Assembly (NCBI GenBank): GCA_035691485.1
Contig: DASSIZ010000058.1
Location: forward strand, 1 to 41,802
From: Terriglobales bacterium
GTDB taxonomy: Bacteria > Acidobacteriota > Terriglobia > Terriglobales > Acidobacteriaceae
DNA: 41,802 bases
Reading direction: 5' to 3'
Positions 16,684 through 24,015 of this stretch are shown in pieces. A program made the position numbers and the translations under genes. Numbering within the stretch: the stretch's first letter is position 1; every line of letters begins with the position of its first letter. The notes beneath the pieces were generated by a model. That model saw only the letters and a program-made list of their open reading frames with translations. It had not been told where the DNA came from and ran no database searches.

Positions 16684-16692
16684 TGTTACAAT
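16684..16692 (+). promoter_or_regulatory. Extended -10 promoter (TGTTACAAT)
   Basis: TG-T-TACAAT matches the extended -10 pattern and lies 24 bp before the ATG at 16717, giving a very short leader. There is no good -35, which extended -10 promoters can do without. Confidence 0.4.
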
Positions 16693-16716
16693 GAAACCGG
16701 GCGAGGTTCTGAACGG

Positions 16717-17001
16717 ATGGCGATGGAATCCGACAAGGTGATGTTCGAGATTTACCGCGAAGCGGCCTATACCGGCAAGTACCGGGTTGTGTATTACACC
16801 GAGCTGAACGAAAACAACAAGGAATGGGAGATCAATCGGGCCCTTTCCGGCGAGCACTTTTACGACGGATTCATCAAGAACTACCGTAAGGACGAGGCCA
16901 AAGACATCGTCGATGCCATTCTGAAGCGCCTCAATGACGGAGAGAAGCTGACGCCCGACGACATCGAAGCCGCGCTCAGCGAACATATCGCGGCAGGATA
17001 G
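16717..17001 (+). CDS. Conserved-looking small acidic protein, function unknown (94 aa)
   Basis: No family is recognised. The product is soluble, with a beta-rich N-terminal half (VMFEIYREAAYTGKYRVVYY, then TELNENNKEWEINRA) and a helical C-terminal half (AKDIVDAILKRLNDGEKLT, DDIEAALSEHI). This suggests a compact alpha/beta domain. No Cys, signal or membrane segment is present. It begins at 16717, with a second ATG two codons later. It has its own promoter-like sequence and is followed by iterated-word repeats, so it is probably transcribed alone, about 100 bp ahead of the ferredoxin gene. Confidence 0.7.
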   Translation: MAMESDKVMFEIYREAAYTGKYRVVYYTELNENNKEWEINRALSGEHFYDGFIKNYRKDEAKDIVDAILKRLNDGEKLTPDDIEAALSEHIAAG

Positions 17002-17100
17002 TCAGCCTATCAGTCCGTCAGCAAAGACGTTGCGACTGAGAGATTGACAGACCGCGGCCCATCGGAGTACCGAGTTACAGAAATACTGAGATACTGAAAA
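17002..17100. repeat. Iterated-word foldback (GTCAGTC and GAGTACC/ACTGAG classes adjoining)
   Basis: Part one (17002-17056): GTCAGCCTATCAGTCCGTCAG on the left, GACTGAGAGATTGACAGACC on the right. Part two (17064-17100): GGAGTACCGAGTTACAGAAA, then TACTGAGATACTGAAA. Two word classes sit side by side between the 94-aa protein gene and the ferredoxin gene; the second class otherwise occurs next to fumC (3611). Confidence 0.6.
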
Positions 17101-17105
17101 ACAAC

Positions 17106-17480
17106 ATGTCCACCGCCTCCGAAGCCAATCCCGGCATGGTTCCCGACGAGCTGAAGCAAGAGCCTCGATCCAAAGGCCTGACCACGGTGCGCAAGAAGAA
17201 GCCGAAAGAGCTGGCGGTGATCACCGAGTGCTGCACCGGATGCGCGGGGTCGCCGGCCTGCGTCGAATATTGTCCGGTGGAAGACTGCATGTTCTGGGTC
17301 CCGGATGAAGACCATCCGCCCTTCGGCCGCATCCAGGTCGATCCGATTCTCTGCATCGGCTGCAAGAAGTGCACCAGCAAGGGTCCGGATGGCGCCTTCC
17401 TCGACGGCTGCCCGTGGGACGCCATCGTCATGGTGGACACGGTCGAAGTGGAGAAGGAAGTCGGCGTGATGCCGTACTGA
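17106..17480 (+). CDS. Ferredoxin-type protein with two [4Fe-4S] motifs
   Basis: The 124-aa cytoplasmic protein has a basic 40-residue N-terminal extension, then a first cluster motif (Cys43-x2-Cys46-x5-Cys52-x3-Cys56, with extra Cys at 42 and 61) and a second (Cys83-x2-Cys86-x2-Cys89 plus Cys102-Pro). The sequence CTGCAGSPACVEYCPVEDC is unusual: the first motif has five residues between the second and third Cys instead of two, as in 7Fe/8Fe-type ferredoxins. It is an electron carrier whose partners are unknown; DUF420 and two further small genes follow in the same direction with short gaps, and the activase operon needing low-potential electrons lies 1.2 kb upstream. The start ATG at 17106 has only a weak ribosome-binding site. 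Confidence 0.82.
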   Translation: MSTASEANPGMVPDELKQEPRSKGLTTVRKKKPKELAVITECCTGCAGSPACVEYCPVEDCMFWVPDEDHPPFGRIQVDPILCIGCKKCTSKGPDGAFLDGCPWDAIVMVDTVEVEKEVGVMPY

Positions 17481-17501
17481 GCCACGGATACGAATACCAA
17501 C

Positions 17502-17924
17502 TTGTCATTGTTACCGACGGTGAACGCGGTCCTGAATGGAACCAGCGCGATCCTGATCGCCTCGGCGCACAAGTTCATTCGCCGCGGAAACGTGGTGGTC
17601 CACCGCGGGCTGATGATCGCGGCAGTGGCGACGTCGTCGCTGTTCTTCGCTTCCTACATTTACTATCACGCGCACGTCGGCAGCGTGCATTTCCAGGGAC
17701 AAGGCATCTCGCGTCCGATTTATTTCGCTATCCTGATCACGCACACGCTGCTGGCGGCCTCGATTCCGCCGCTGGTCATCATCACGTTGACGCTCGGGCT
17801 GCGACGGCGGGACCAGCGCCACCGGCGAATCGCGCGCTGGACCTACCCGATCTGGCTCTATGTCTCGATCACCGGGGTTGTGATTTACTTGATGCTGTAC
17901 CAGATCTTCCGCGCGCCCGTATGA
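17502..17924 (+). CDS. DUF420 membrane protein (YozB-like), likely cytochrome-oxidase-related
   Basis: The 140-aa product has four predicted transmembrane helices (about 3-22, 36-58, 70-95 and 112-134) with the conserved His-containing helix HRGLMIAAVATSSLFFASYI, and YYHAHVGSVHFQGQG in the loop. This matches DUF420, whose members sit next to oxidase assembly genes in many bacteria; a role in haem A or oxidase maturation is inferred from that context and from ctaA/ctaB lying 3-5 kb away. The start is TTG at 17502. The stop overlaps the start of the next gene (ATGA at 17921-17924), so the two are translationally coupled. Confidence 0.8.
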   Translation: MSLLPTVNAVLNGTSAILIASAHKFIRRGNVVVHRGLMIAAVATSSLFFASYIYYHAHVGSVHFQGQGISRPIYFAILITHTLLAASIPPLVIITLTLGLRRRDQRHRRIARWTYPIWLYVSITGVVIYLMLYQIFRAPV

Positions 17925-18196
17925 ATATGCCGATCGTGAAGCTCAAGATCGATGTTGGTGGGACCATTGGCCACGAAGCGTGGTATGGGATTCATCAGTT
18001 TCCGGAGAACCAGGGCGCGTTCTTCGGGCCTGAATTCGGCTCCAGCGGCGAGTGCAAGCATCCGGCGAACATTCCCCACCCGAAGGGCGAATGGATCGGC
18101 GCGGAAGTGATGGTCGCGACCAGCCTGCTGGCGCAGTACGCCATGTCCCATTATCTCGAGCAGGACCGCGTACTCGACGTCGATATCGAGGAATGA
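17921..18196 (+). CDS. Small protein of unknown function coupled to DUF420 (91 aa)
   Basis: The ATG overlaps the DUF420 stop by four bases (ATGA), strong evidence that this is a real gene. The product starts with beta-like KLKIDVGGTIGHEAWYG. It then has a Gly/Pro/His-rich middle containing a single Cys (SGECKHPANIPHPKGEW) and ends in a helix (VATSLLAQYAMSHYLEQ) plus an acidic tail DVDIEE. There are no membrane segments. I do not recognise the family. The middle part could bind a metal or cofactor, but nothing proves this. It is followed seven bases later by the HEAT/barrel-sandwich gene. Confidence 0.65.
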   Translation: MNMPIVKLKIDVGGTIGHEAWYGIHQFPENQGAFFGPEFGSSGECKHPANIPHPKGEWIGAEVMVATSLLAQYAMSHYLEQDRVLDVDIEE

Positions 18197-18203
18197 GGGA
18201 TTC

Positions 18204-19067
18204 TTGCCTTTACCGACCCCGATCGTGAAAGACGCAAACTTCGAGCACAAGCGGATGTCGGTGCGGAACCGGATCCTGTTCTTCGTGGTGGCGTGGGCGA
18301 TCGTGCTGCTGCCGTTTCTGTTCTGGCACAGCACCTGGTTCGGACGCCAGCTCACCGACGGGGAACTCGACCAGTACATCCACGACCAGCAAAAGCCTCG
18401 CCACATTCAGCACGCGTTGGTGCAACTCGGCGAGCGCATGGGACGGCACGATCCAAGCGCGCAACGTTGGTATCTGGACGCGGTTCGCCTGGCCTCCAGC
18501 CCAGTGGAGGAAATCCGCAACACGGACGCGTGGATCATGGGCCAGGACAACACGCGAGCGGAATTTCACCAGGCGCTGCTGCCGATGCTGAAGGATCCGT
18601 CCCCGATGGTCCGCTACAACGCCGCGCTGTCGCTGGTTCGATTCGGCGATGCCAGCGGGCGTCCGCAGTTGATCGAGATGCTGCAGCCGGTGAAGGTGAA
18701 TGCGCCGCACGCCGGAAGGGTGACAGACCTGGCGAAGGTGGGGGAAGCGATTCGTCAGAACGGAACGATTGCGAAGCTCGACGTCAACGGATCGACGGTC
18801 GAAGCGCGGTCGCCGATTGCGGGCCGGGTGCGCTCGTTCAGCGTGACGCGAGGGGCGCAAGTGCAGGCCGGAAGCGGCCTGGCGGTGATGGATCCGGGTC
18901 CTGAGCAGGTGTGGGAGGCGCTACGGGCGCTCTACCTGGTGGGCGAGAAGGAAGATTTGCCGGCGGTGCGGGCTTACGAGAGGGGCCAGGCAAACATGCC
19001 GGACCGCGTGCGAGACCAGGCCGTGCAGACAGAAAAGGCGATCGCGGAGCGGGAGCGAGGCAGGTAG
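18204..19067 (+). CDS. Membrane-anchored HEAT-repeat protein with embedded biotinyl/lipoyl-like domain
   Basis: The 287-aa product has one membrane helix (22-41), so most of it faces the periplasm. HEAT-like helices follow (about 62-160: IQHALVQLGERMG, FHQALLPMLKDPSPMVRYNA). A barrel-sandwich segment (about 164-230) has two half-motifs, APHAGRVTDLAKVGEAIRQN and ARSPIAGRVRSFSVTRGAQV, like the lipoyl-type hairpins of membrane-fusion proteins and without the modifiable Lys. A last helical repeat (234-285) closes the chain. I know no named family with this order. The start is TTG at 18204 with GAGGGA just before it; an ATG at 18255 would leave a shorter cytoplasmic tail. It is last of four co-directional genes beginning with the ferredoxin. 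Confidence 0.7.
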   Translation: MPLPTPIVKDANFEHKRMSVRNRILFFVVAWAIVLLPFLFWHSTWFGRQLTDGELDQYIHDQQKPRHIQHALVQLGERMGRHDPSAQRWYLDAVRLASSPVEEIRNTDAWIMGQDNTRAEFHQALLPMLKDPSPMVRYNAALSLVRFGDASGRPQLIEMLQPVKVNAPHAGRVTDLAKVGEAIRQNGTIAKLDVNGSTVEARSPIAGRVRSFSVTRGAQVQAGSGLAVMDPGPEQVWEALRALYLVGEKEDLPAVRAYERGQANMPDRVRDQAVQTEKAIAERERGR

Positions 19068-19141
19068 CGGTAGCTCGTAGCTGGTAGTTTGGAGGAGATC
19101 AGCCGAGCTGCCAGCTACTACTACCAACTACTGATTACTAC
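19064..19141. repeat. Iterated-word foldback (GGTAGCTCGTAGCTGGTAG class) between convergent operons
   Basis: Left arm GTAGCGGTAGCTCGTAGCTG plus GTAG; right arm GCTGCCAGCTACTACTACCA plus ACTACTGATTACTAC, with about 20 bp between. It touches the stop of the plus-strand HEAT gene and that of the minus-strand permease gene, the position expected for a bidirectional terminator. Confidence 0.7.
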
Positions 19142-19950
19142 GCTGCAGGTTTCGTGGTGCGGCGATTGGCGACCAGGAACGCGACCACGAACATCACCAG
19201 GGAAAATCCCGCCAATACAACCAGGCAAGTGCTCACGGCGAAGATGGCGCTGTTGGGGAAGAGCAGCGCGCGCAGGGCTTCGTTGCCGTAAGTCAGCGGA
19301 TTGATGCGCATCAGCAGGCGAATCCATCCGGAAGCGCCGGTGAGCGGGAACAGCGCGCCCGAGAGCAGCCACAGCGGAATCAGGAACAGGTTGATAACGG
19401 CGTGAAAGCCCTGCGAGGAATCCATGGGCCAGGCAATGATGAAGCCGAGCGCGGTCAGGGAGAACGAGACGAGAAAAACGTCGAGTACGATGAGGCCGAA
19501 CTGCGCCAGGCTGAAGTGGATGCCGAGCGCGGGCGCAAAGCAGAGGAAGACCAGTCCTTGAATCATGGCAAGCGTGGTGCCGCCGAGAACTTTGCCCAGC
19601 ACGATCACGGAGCGATTGACAGGCGCGACCAGAACGGAGAGCAGGAAGCCTTCCTTGCGGTCCTCGATCACCGACATCATGGTGAAGATGGAGGTGAACA
19701 GAACAATCATGATCAGCGCGCCAGGAAAGAAGTAATCGAGATAGTGCTGGTTGCCGGCGCCGCTGCCGCCGTTGAAGGAGGTGCCGAAGCCGGAGCCGAT
19801 GACGATCCAGAACAGGACCGGGGAGGCGATGACACCGACGACGCGCGAGCGCTGGCGATAGAAGCGAACCACCTCGCGCCACCACAGCGAGACCGCAGGA
19901 ATGATGGTCCCAACCGACGGCACGGGAACGGATTGGATGGCTGTAGTCAT
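19138..19950 (-). CDS. ABC-2-type transporter permease
   Basis: The 270-aa membrane protein has about six transmembrane helices and the ABC-2 landmarks: FYRQRSRVVGVIASPVLFWI near the start, an FFPGALIMIVLF helix, EDRKEGFLLSVLVAPVNRS (cytoplasmic coupling region, near 95-113) and LLSGALFPLTGASGW near 204-218. It would form a dimeric exporter channel with the ATPase encoded 115 bp upstream. Substrate is unknown; placement beside ctaB/ctaA is consistent with a role in cytochrome biogenesis but does not prove it. The start is ATG at 19950. Confidence 0.9.
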   Translation of the reverse strand: MTTAIQSVPVPSVGTIIPAVSLWWREVVRFYRQRSRVVGVIASPVLFWIVIGSGFGTSFNGGSGAGNQHYLDYFFPGALIMIVLFTSIFTMMSVIEDRKEGFLLSVLVAPVNRSVIVLGKVLGGTTLAMIQGLVFLCFAPALGIHFSLAQFGLIVLDVFLVSFSLTALGFIIAWPMDSSQGFHAVINLFLIPLWLLSGALFPLTGASGWIRLLMRINPLTYGNEALRALLFPNSAIFAVSTCLVVLAGFSLVMFVVAFLVANRRTTKPAA

Positions 19951-19952
19951 GG

Positions 19953-20070
19953 AGAATTTGGAAATCTGAAATTTGAAAAGTTGAAATTCGTCGCTGTCCG
20001 GGATTCAGGGTTGTCCTGCGAAGTCGGCAAGCCGAGCAAATTTCACATTCTCAAGTCTCCAATTTCAAAC
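19953..20070. repeat. Iterated-word foldback (GAAATTTG / CAAATTTC class) between ABC genes
   Basis: The left arm (19953-19990) contains AATTTGGAAATCTGAAATTT and GAAAAGTTGAAATTC. The right arm (20038-20070) contains AAATTTCACATTCTCAAGTC and TCCAATTTCAAACC. About 45 bp of GC-rich spacer lie between, itself holding GGCAAGCC. It occupies the gap between the ATPase and permease genes of one transporter. Confidence 0.65.
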
Positions 20071-21072
20071 CTCCTCCTTCTCGCCAGCGTTTTCGGTCCA
20101 GAAACGATGCCCGGTGCGATGGATGAAGACGTCTTCCAGGGTCGGCTTGCTGACCGATAGGGATTGAATCTCGCCGGGAAAGGCTTCGACCACATCGGTC
20201 ACGAAGCGATGCCCGTGTTCCCGCTCCAGGCGCACCTTTCCGCCGATCACAGTGGCATCGAGCCGGTAACGCTCCTTGATTCGCTGCGCGAGCGATTCCG
20301 GATCGGAAGCCTCGAGCAGGATGACGTCACCGCCGATTTCACGCCTGAGTTCCGCCGGGGTGCCGAGGGCGACCAGCTTGCCGTGGCTCAAAATGGCGAG
20401 GCGATCGCAGCGCTCGGCTTCCTCCATCAGGTGCGTGGTGACGATGACGGTGACGCGTTCCTGCTGGCGCAGGATTTGCAGGTACTGCCAGAGATCGCGG
20501 CGCGCGCCGGGATCGAGGCCGGTGGTGGGTTCGTCGAGCAACAGCACCGAGGGATGATGCAGCAGGCCCTTGGCAAGTTCCAGGCGACGCTGCATGCCGC
20601 CGGAGAAGGTCTCGGCGCGATCGTTGGCGCGGTCGGCGAGGCCGACGCGGACCAGCATCTCGGTGATGCGCTGGTTCAGCGAGGCACCGCTCAAGCCGTA
20701 AAGGTGCCCGACGTGGCGCAGATTTTCGGCGGCGCTCAGCTTCACGTCAATGCTTTGCGCCTGGAAAACGACGCCGATGTGCTGGCGCAAACCAGTGGGG
20801 TCGGTCGAGGCGTCGTGGCCCATGATGAGGGCGCGCCCACCGGAGGGCAGCATGAGGGTCGAAAGAATGCGGAAGAGCGTGGTTTTGCCGCTGCCGTTGG
20901 GGCCAAGCAGGCCGAAGATTTCCGCCGGACGGACGTCAAAAGAGACGCCGTCGAGCGCAGGACGTCCGTCGTAGAGATGGCGCAGGCCGGCGACCTGGAT
21001 GACAGGCGCCTGCGCGGCAAGTTGTGGTGAGACTTCGGCGGACACGGCCACAAGCCATTTTAGCAGGCGCAA
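20065..21072 (-). CDS. ABC transporter ATP-binding protein (ABC-2 type exporter)
   Basis: The 335-aa ATPase has Walker A GPNGSGKTT (57-65), Q-loop FQAQSID, signature SGGMQ (157-161), Walker B LLLDE (177-181) and the switch His in VTTHLMEEAERC. A C-terminal extension (about 245-335) after the nucleotide domain resembles the DUF4162 tail of drug-export ATPases. It energises the permease encoded next. The start is uncertain: a TTG at 21072 or GTG codons at 21051 and 21045 are all possible; the conserved part begins at VIQVAGLRHLYDG. It lies downstream of ctaB with a 42-bp gap. Confidence 0.92.
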   Translation of the reverse strand: MRLLKWLVAVSAEVSPQLAAQAPVIQVAGLRHLYDGRPALDGVSFDVRPAEIFGLLGPNGSGKTTLFRILSTLMLPSGGRALIMGHDASTDPTGLRQHIGVVFQAQSIDVKLSAAENLRHVGHLYGLSGASLNQRITEMLVRVGLADRANDRAETFSGGMQRRLELAKGLLHHPSVLLLDEPTTGLDPGARRDLWQYLQILRQQERVTVIVTTHLMEEAERCDRLAILSHGKLVALGTPAELRREIGGDVILLEASDPESLAQRIKERYRLDATVIGGKVRLEREHGHRFVTDVVEAFPGEIQSLSVSKPTLEDVFIHRTGHRFWTENAGEKEEV

Positions 21073-21114
21073 GGCTCCCGGTTGCGGCGATTGAAATGCC
21101 TTCGGCGAATTCGT

Positions 21115-22068
21115 TCAGCGCGCGTTGAGCATCATGAGGGCGAACAGGAGCGGGAGGTAGAAGACGGTTGCGAGCAGCAACTGGCGGGCGCGGCGCTTGG
21201 AATGGCCTGAGGTCAGAGGCTGCTTGAAGGTGGCGAGGCGGACGCCGTACCAGAGGAGCACGGACCCGAAGAGGATAGCTCCGGTGAGATAGATCCAGCC
21301 GGACATGTGCAGCAATGTCGGAGCAATGCTGACGGGCAAGAGGGCAATGGAGTAGAGCACGATTTCGCGCGAGGTCGCTTTGCCGGTGACTTCGACCACG
21401 GGGAGCATGCGGATATTGGCGCGCTGGTAGTCCTCGCGGTAGAGCCACGCGATGGAATAGAAGTGCGGGAACTGCCAGAAGAAGACGATGGCGAAAAGGA
21501 TAAGGCCTTCAACGTCGATGCGTCCGCGGATGGCGGTCCATCCGAGCAGCGGCGGCATGGCGCCGGGAAAGGCGCCAACAAAAGTACAAACGGGGGAAAC
21601 GCGCTTGAGCGGCGTGTAGGCGGCAAGATAGACGATGGCGGTGGCCAGCGCGAGGCATCCGGTCAGCAGGTTGCAGAAGAGCGCGAGGTAAAGCGCGCCG
21701 CCGAAGACCAGAATTCCCGAAACCATGGCGGCATGCACCATGCTCATGCGATTGGAGGGCAGCGGACGATGCGCGGTGCGGCGCATGAGGGCGTCAACGT
21801 CCTTCTCGAAGACCTCGTTGAGCGCGGCGGATCCGGCAGCGATGAGAGAAATACCGATGCAGGCGTGCAGGATGGCCCAGGATAGCTCGGGCAGTCCGGA
21901 GCGCGGGGCGGCGAAATAGGCTCCAGCCCAGGCGCTGAGGACAATCAGCGAGGTGACGCGAAGCTTGATGAGCTCGGAATAATCGCGCGCGAGCTGCTGG
22001 ACCCGCACGCGCGAGGGCGCGTGTGCCACAAGTTCCTGGGAGGGAATTGGGGGTTGAACGGTGCTCAT
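21115..22068 (-). CDS. ctaB: Protohaem IX farnesyltransferase (haem O synthase)
   Basis: Transfers a farnesyl group to haem B to make haem O, the precursor of haem A for haem-copper oxidases. The 317-aa integral membrane protein of the UbiA superfamily has the diphosphate/Mg-binding motif N84-x3-E88-x3-D92-x2-MRRT, and the second Asp-rich region near YREDYQRANIRMLPVV. About nine membrane helices are predicted. The ATG at 22068 overlaps the stop of ctaA (ATGA), so the pair is translationally coupled; a longer upstream reading belongs to the ctaA frame region. Family length and motif match CtaB/CyoE. Confidence 0.95.
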   Translation of the reverse strand: MSTVQPPIPSQELVAHAPSRVRVQQLARDYSELIKLRVTSLIVLSAWAGAYFAAPRSGLPELSWAILHACIGISLIAAGSAALNEVFEKDVDALMRRTAHRPLPSNRMSMVHAAMVSGILVFGGALYLALFCNLLTGCLALATAIVYLAAYTPLKRVSPVCTFVGAFPGAMPPLLGWTAIRGRIDVEGLILFAIVFFWQFPHFYSIAWLYREDYQRANIRMLPVVEVTGKATSREIVLYSIALLPVSIAPTLLHMSGWIYLTGAILFGSVLLWYGVRLATFKQPLTSGHSKRRARQLLLATVFYLPLLFALMMLNAR

Positions 22069-23012
22069 ACGGCCACCGGCTTTGCATGGGCGGGCACGCG
22101 CTCGGCAGTGGGAATGGCGACGTGGCGCCATGCCTGAATGGCGATGACGACGGTAGTCGCCAGGAGAAGCGCGCCAACGGAAACGTGGGCGACGGTGGTG
22201 TACACCATGGGCGCAAGCGGCTGGGGAGTGTCATGTCCCCACTCAACCCGGGTGAGCCAGGAGCCGAAGCCGAGCGCAAGCTGGACCATCAAAAGGGTCA
22301 GCAGCATGAGAGCCGGACGGCGGAGTTGCTGGACTTGCGAATATTCGCTGAGCACGCGCACGACGGTCCAAAGCAGAACAAAAGTCACGACCGCAGCACT
22401 GATGATGTGCGGCAGAAGTTTGATGCCGTGATGGCGAAAGGCGGCTCCGAGAATTAATTGCAGGTAAACGCAGAGGACGGCGGCGCTTGCCAGCCAAGGG
22501 AGGCTCGGACGCTTGGTCGGAAGCTGCATGCGCGGCTCCTGCACCCAGGTGCGGCCGGAGAAGAGCCAGAGCGCGACGACCAGGCAGAAGAACGTCTGGG
22601 CGAGGGTAGCGTGGGCGGAGGAGATACTGGGCGGCAGGTAATTCAGAACGGTGATGCCGCCGAGGACGCCCTGTGCGATCACCGTGCCGAGGGCGGCCCA
22701 GCCAAGCTTGCGCATCCAGGGACGGCGGTCGACCTTGGATGTCCAAACAGCAAGAATGATGGTGAGGACGCCGACCACTTGCGCGATGATGCGATGGCCG
22801 TGCTCCCAGCGAACGCCGCCCACCATGGGAACACTGAAGTAGCCGTAGGTAACGGGCCAATGATGGAACGAAGTCGGCCAATCGGGGACGGCGAGGCCGG
22901 CTTCGTTGCTGGTGACCAGGGCGCCGGCGATGATGAGCAGAAAAGTGCAGAAAGCGACCAGGGCGGCAAAGCGGTGGTGGGCTGCGTTATAAGGTGTGGT
23001 TAGTGAATGCAG
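22065..23012 (-). CDS. ctaA: Haem A synthase (CtaA/COX15 family), non-ATG start
   Basis: Oxidises the haem O methyl group to formyl to make haem A. With a CTG start the 315-aa product has the family N-terminus: a first helix (15-34), then SNEAGLAVPDWPT (35-47). The conserved Glu and His ligands are E70 and H73 (RWEHGHR), H134 (SSAHATLAQ), H202 (LLPHI) and H276 (VAHVSVGAL), matching the usual two haem sites. An ATG at 22826 would remove the first helix and the conserved PDWP block, so it is not the start. CTG at 23012 has GGAG seven bases upstream and gives the expected length; no ATG, GTG or TTG exists in frame between it and the PDWP block. The start lies inside an iterated-word element. It is coupled to ctaB by a 4-bp overlap. 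Confidence 0.9.
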   Translation of the reverse strand: MHSLTTPYNAAHHRFAALVAFCTFLLIIAGALVTSNEAGLAVPDWPTSFHHWPVTYGYFSVPMVGGVRWEHGHRIIAQVVGVLTIILAVWTSKVDRRPWMRKLGWAALGTVIAQGVLGGITVLNYLPPSISSAHATLAQTFFCLVVALWLFSGRTWVQEPRMQLPTKRPSLPWLASAAVLCVYLQLILGAAFRHHGIKLLPHIISAAVVTFVLLWTVVRVLSEYSQVQQLRRPALMLLTLLMVQLALGFGSWLTRVEWGHDTPQPLAPMVYTTVAHVSVGALLLATTVVIAIQAWRHVAIPTAERVPAHAKPVAV

Positions 23013-23097
23013 AACGTTACTCCAATGCAGAATTGTGAACGAAGAATGCAGAATGCCGCTGCTCTGACATTCTGCATTCTAAATTCATTCTGGATTC
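23005..23097. repeat. Iterated-word foldback (GAATGCAG / CTGCATTC class) over the ctaA start
   Basis: The left part (23005-23055) repeats TGAATGCAGAAC, CCAATGCAGAATTG and AGAATGCAGAATG. The right part (23068-23097) reads CATTCTGCATTCTAAATTCA then TTCTGG. GAATGCAGAA pairs with TTCTGCATTC. It fills the gap between the cupredoxin-like lipoprotein stop and ctaA and includes the likely ctaA ribosome-binding site. Confidence 0.7.
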
Positions 23098-23099
23098 CT

Positions 23100-23894
23100 C
23101 TACTGCATGGCGCCGGGGCCGCCGCCCTTCATGGTGAAGTCGACGGTCTTCGATTCCTTGGCGCCAACCGTGACCTGCTGGGTTTCAGTGCCGAGTTTTT
23201 CGTGCACGACAGCGATGGTGTAGGTGCCCGGCGGCAGCCCTTTCAGCGTGTACTTGCCATCCTTGTCAGTGACCGCGAAATAGGGGCTCTTGACCACGTT
23301 AATGTACATCTTCATCCAGGGATGCTGGTTACATTTCACCGGAAGCATGATTTCTTCGCGGGCGAAGCTCTTGTCGATAGGAGAAGCCTTGGGAGGCTGC
23401 GACTCGTTCCACTCGCGATTGTCTTTCGGGGTGGGGTGGATATTGTGAGTGGTGGGATCGCTGTTGATGACCTCGAACTTCTGGCCGGTCATGATGCCCA
23501 GGACATGGGGGTGATAACGGCAGCCCTTCTGGTCAAGCTGGACGGCATCCTTAGGGACGTCAAAGGTGCGGCTGCCGAGACCGTCCTTCACATAGACAAA
23601 AGCGTTTTCGAGATTGCCGTTGCTGGCCACGATGGTCTCGACGGTATTGTCGCCCTTGCAGGCGGGATCCTGGCTCATGTCAATCTTGGCGGCCTTGGGA
23701 ACGGCGCCGGGATACTTGACACTGCCGGTAATGGTAGCGGCGGTGGCGGGGTCAACGGGTGTAGCCGGGGCGGCGGCGGTGGCTGCCTTTTCTTCAGCCT
23801 TGTTGCTGGCCTGGGGTTCCTCTTTCTTGCTGCAAGCGAGCAGCAATGCGAGGAGAGCAAGCGTGAGCAGTACGAGGATCGATCTAATTTTCAT
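23100..23894 (-). CDS. Cupredoxin-like lipoprotein with C-terminal carboxypeptidase-regulatory-type domain
   Basis: The 264-aa product has a lipoprotein signal (LLLAC, Cys21) and an Ala/Glu linker. A domain at about 53-200 contains THNIHPTP (His150/153) and C188-x2-H191-x2-M194, the spacing of a blue-copper (cupredoxin) site. This is followed by DKDGKYTLKGLPPGTYTIAV (about 210-230), the hallmark of a carboxypeptidase-regulatory/Ig-like domain. An extracytoplasmic copper electron carrier is therefore plausible; copper binding is inferred from the motif. It lies directly downstream of the octahaem cytochrome and upstream of ctaA, so it may take electrons from the cytochrome complex. The ATG at 23894 has GAGAGG ten bases upstream and is preferred to an upstream start at 23945. 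Confidence 0.82.
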   Translation of the reverse strand: MKIRSILVLLTLALLALLLACSKKEEPQASNKAEEKAATAAAPATPVDPATAATITGSVKYPGAVPKAAKIDMSQDPACKGDNTVETIVASNGNLENAFVYVKDGLGSRTFDVPKDAVQLDQKGCRYHPHVLGIMTGQKFEVINSDPTTHNIHPTPKDNREWNESQPPKASPIDKSFAREEIMLPVKCNQHPWMKMYINVVKSPYFAVTDKDGKYTLKGLPPGTYTIAVVHEKLGTETQQVTVGAKESKTVDFTMKGGGPGAMQ

Positions 23895-23969
23895 AATGTG
23901 ACTGCCTCTCCGTTCAGTAATTGAGCCCATAGGAAATCTCAACATTTTACCGCGAGCGGGTTAAGAGAA

Positions 23970-23998
23970 CCCACCCTAGCAGAAGCAGCCAGGGTGGG
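23970..23998. terminator. Stem-loop after the octahaem cytochrome gene; dispersed repeat copy 2
   Basis: CCCACCCTAGC-AGAAGCA-GCCAGGGTGGG forms an 11-bp stem with one mismatch and a 7-base loop. It is nearly the same hairpin as 9343-9367. On the minus strand it follows the cytochrome stop by 18 bp and precedes the lipoprotein start by about 75 bp, so it may attenuate or separate the two parts of the array. Confidence 0.5.
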
Positions 23999-24015
23999 CC
24001 ACCCAACGGCGATGA

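Noticed and set aside
22679-22969. Separate small ORF overlapping the N-terminal part of ctaA
   Set aside because: It is out of frame with the haem A synthase reading that matches the family; shadow of ctaA.
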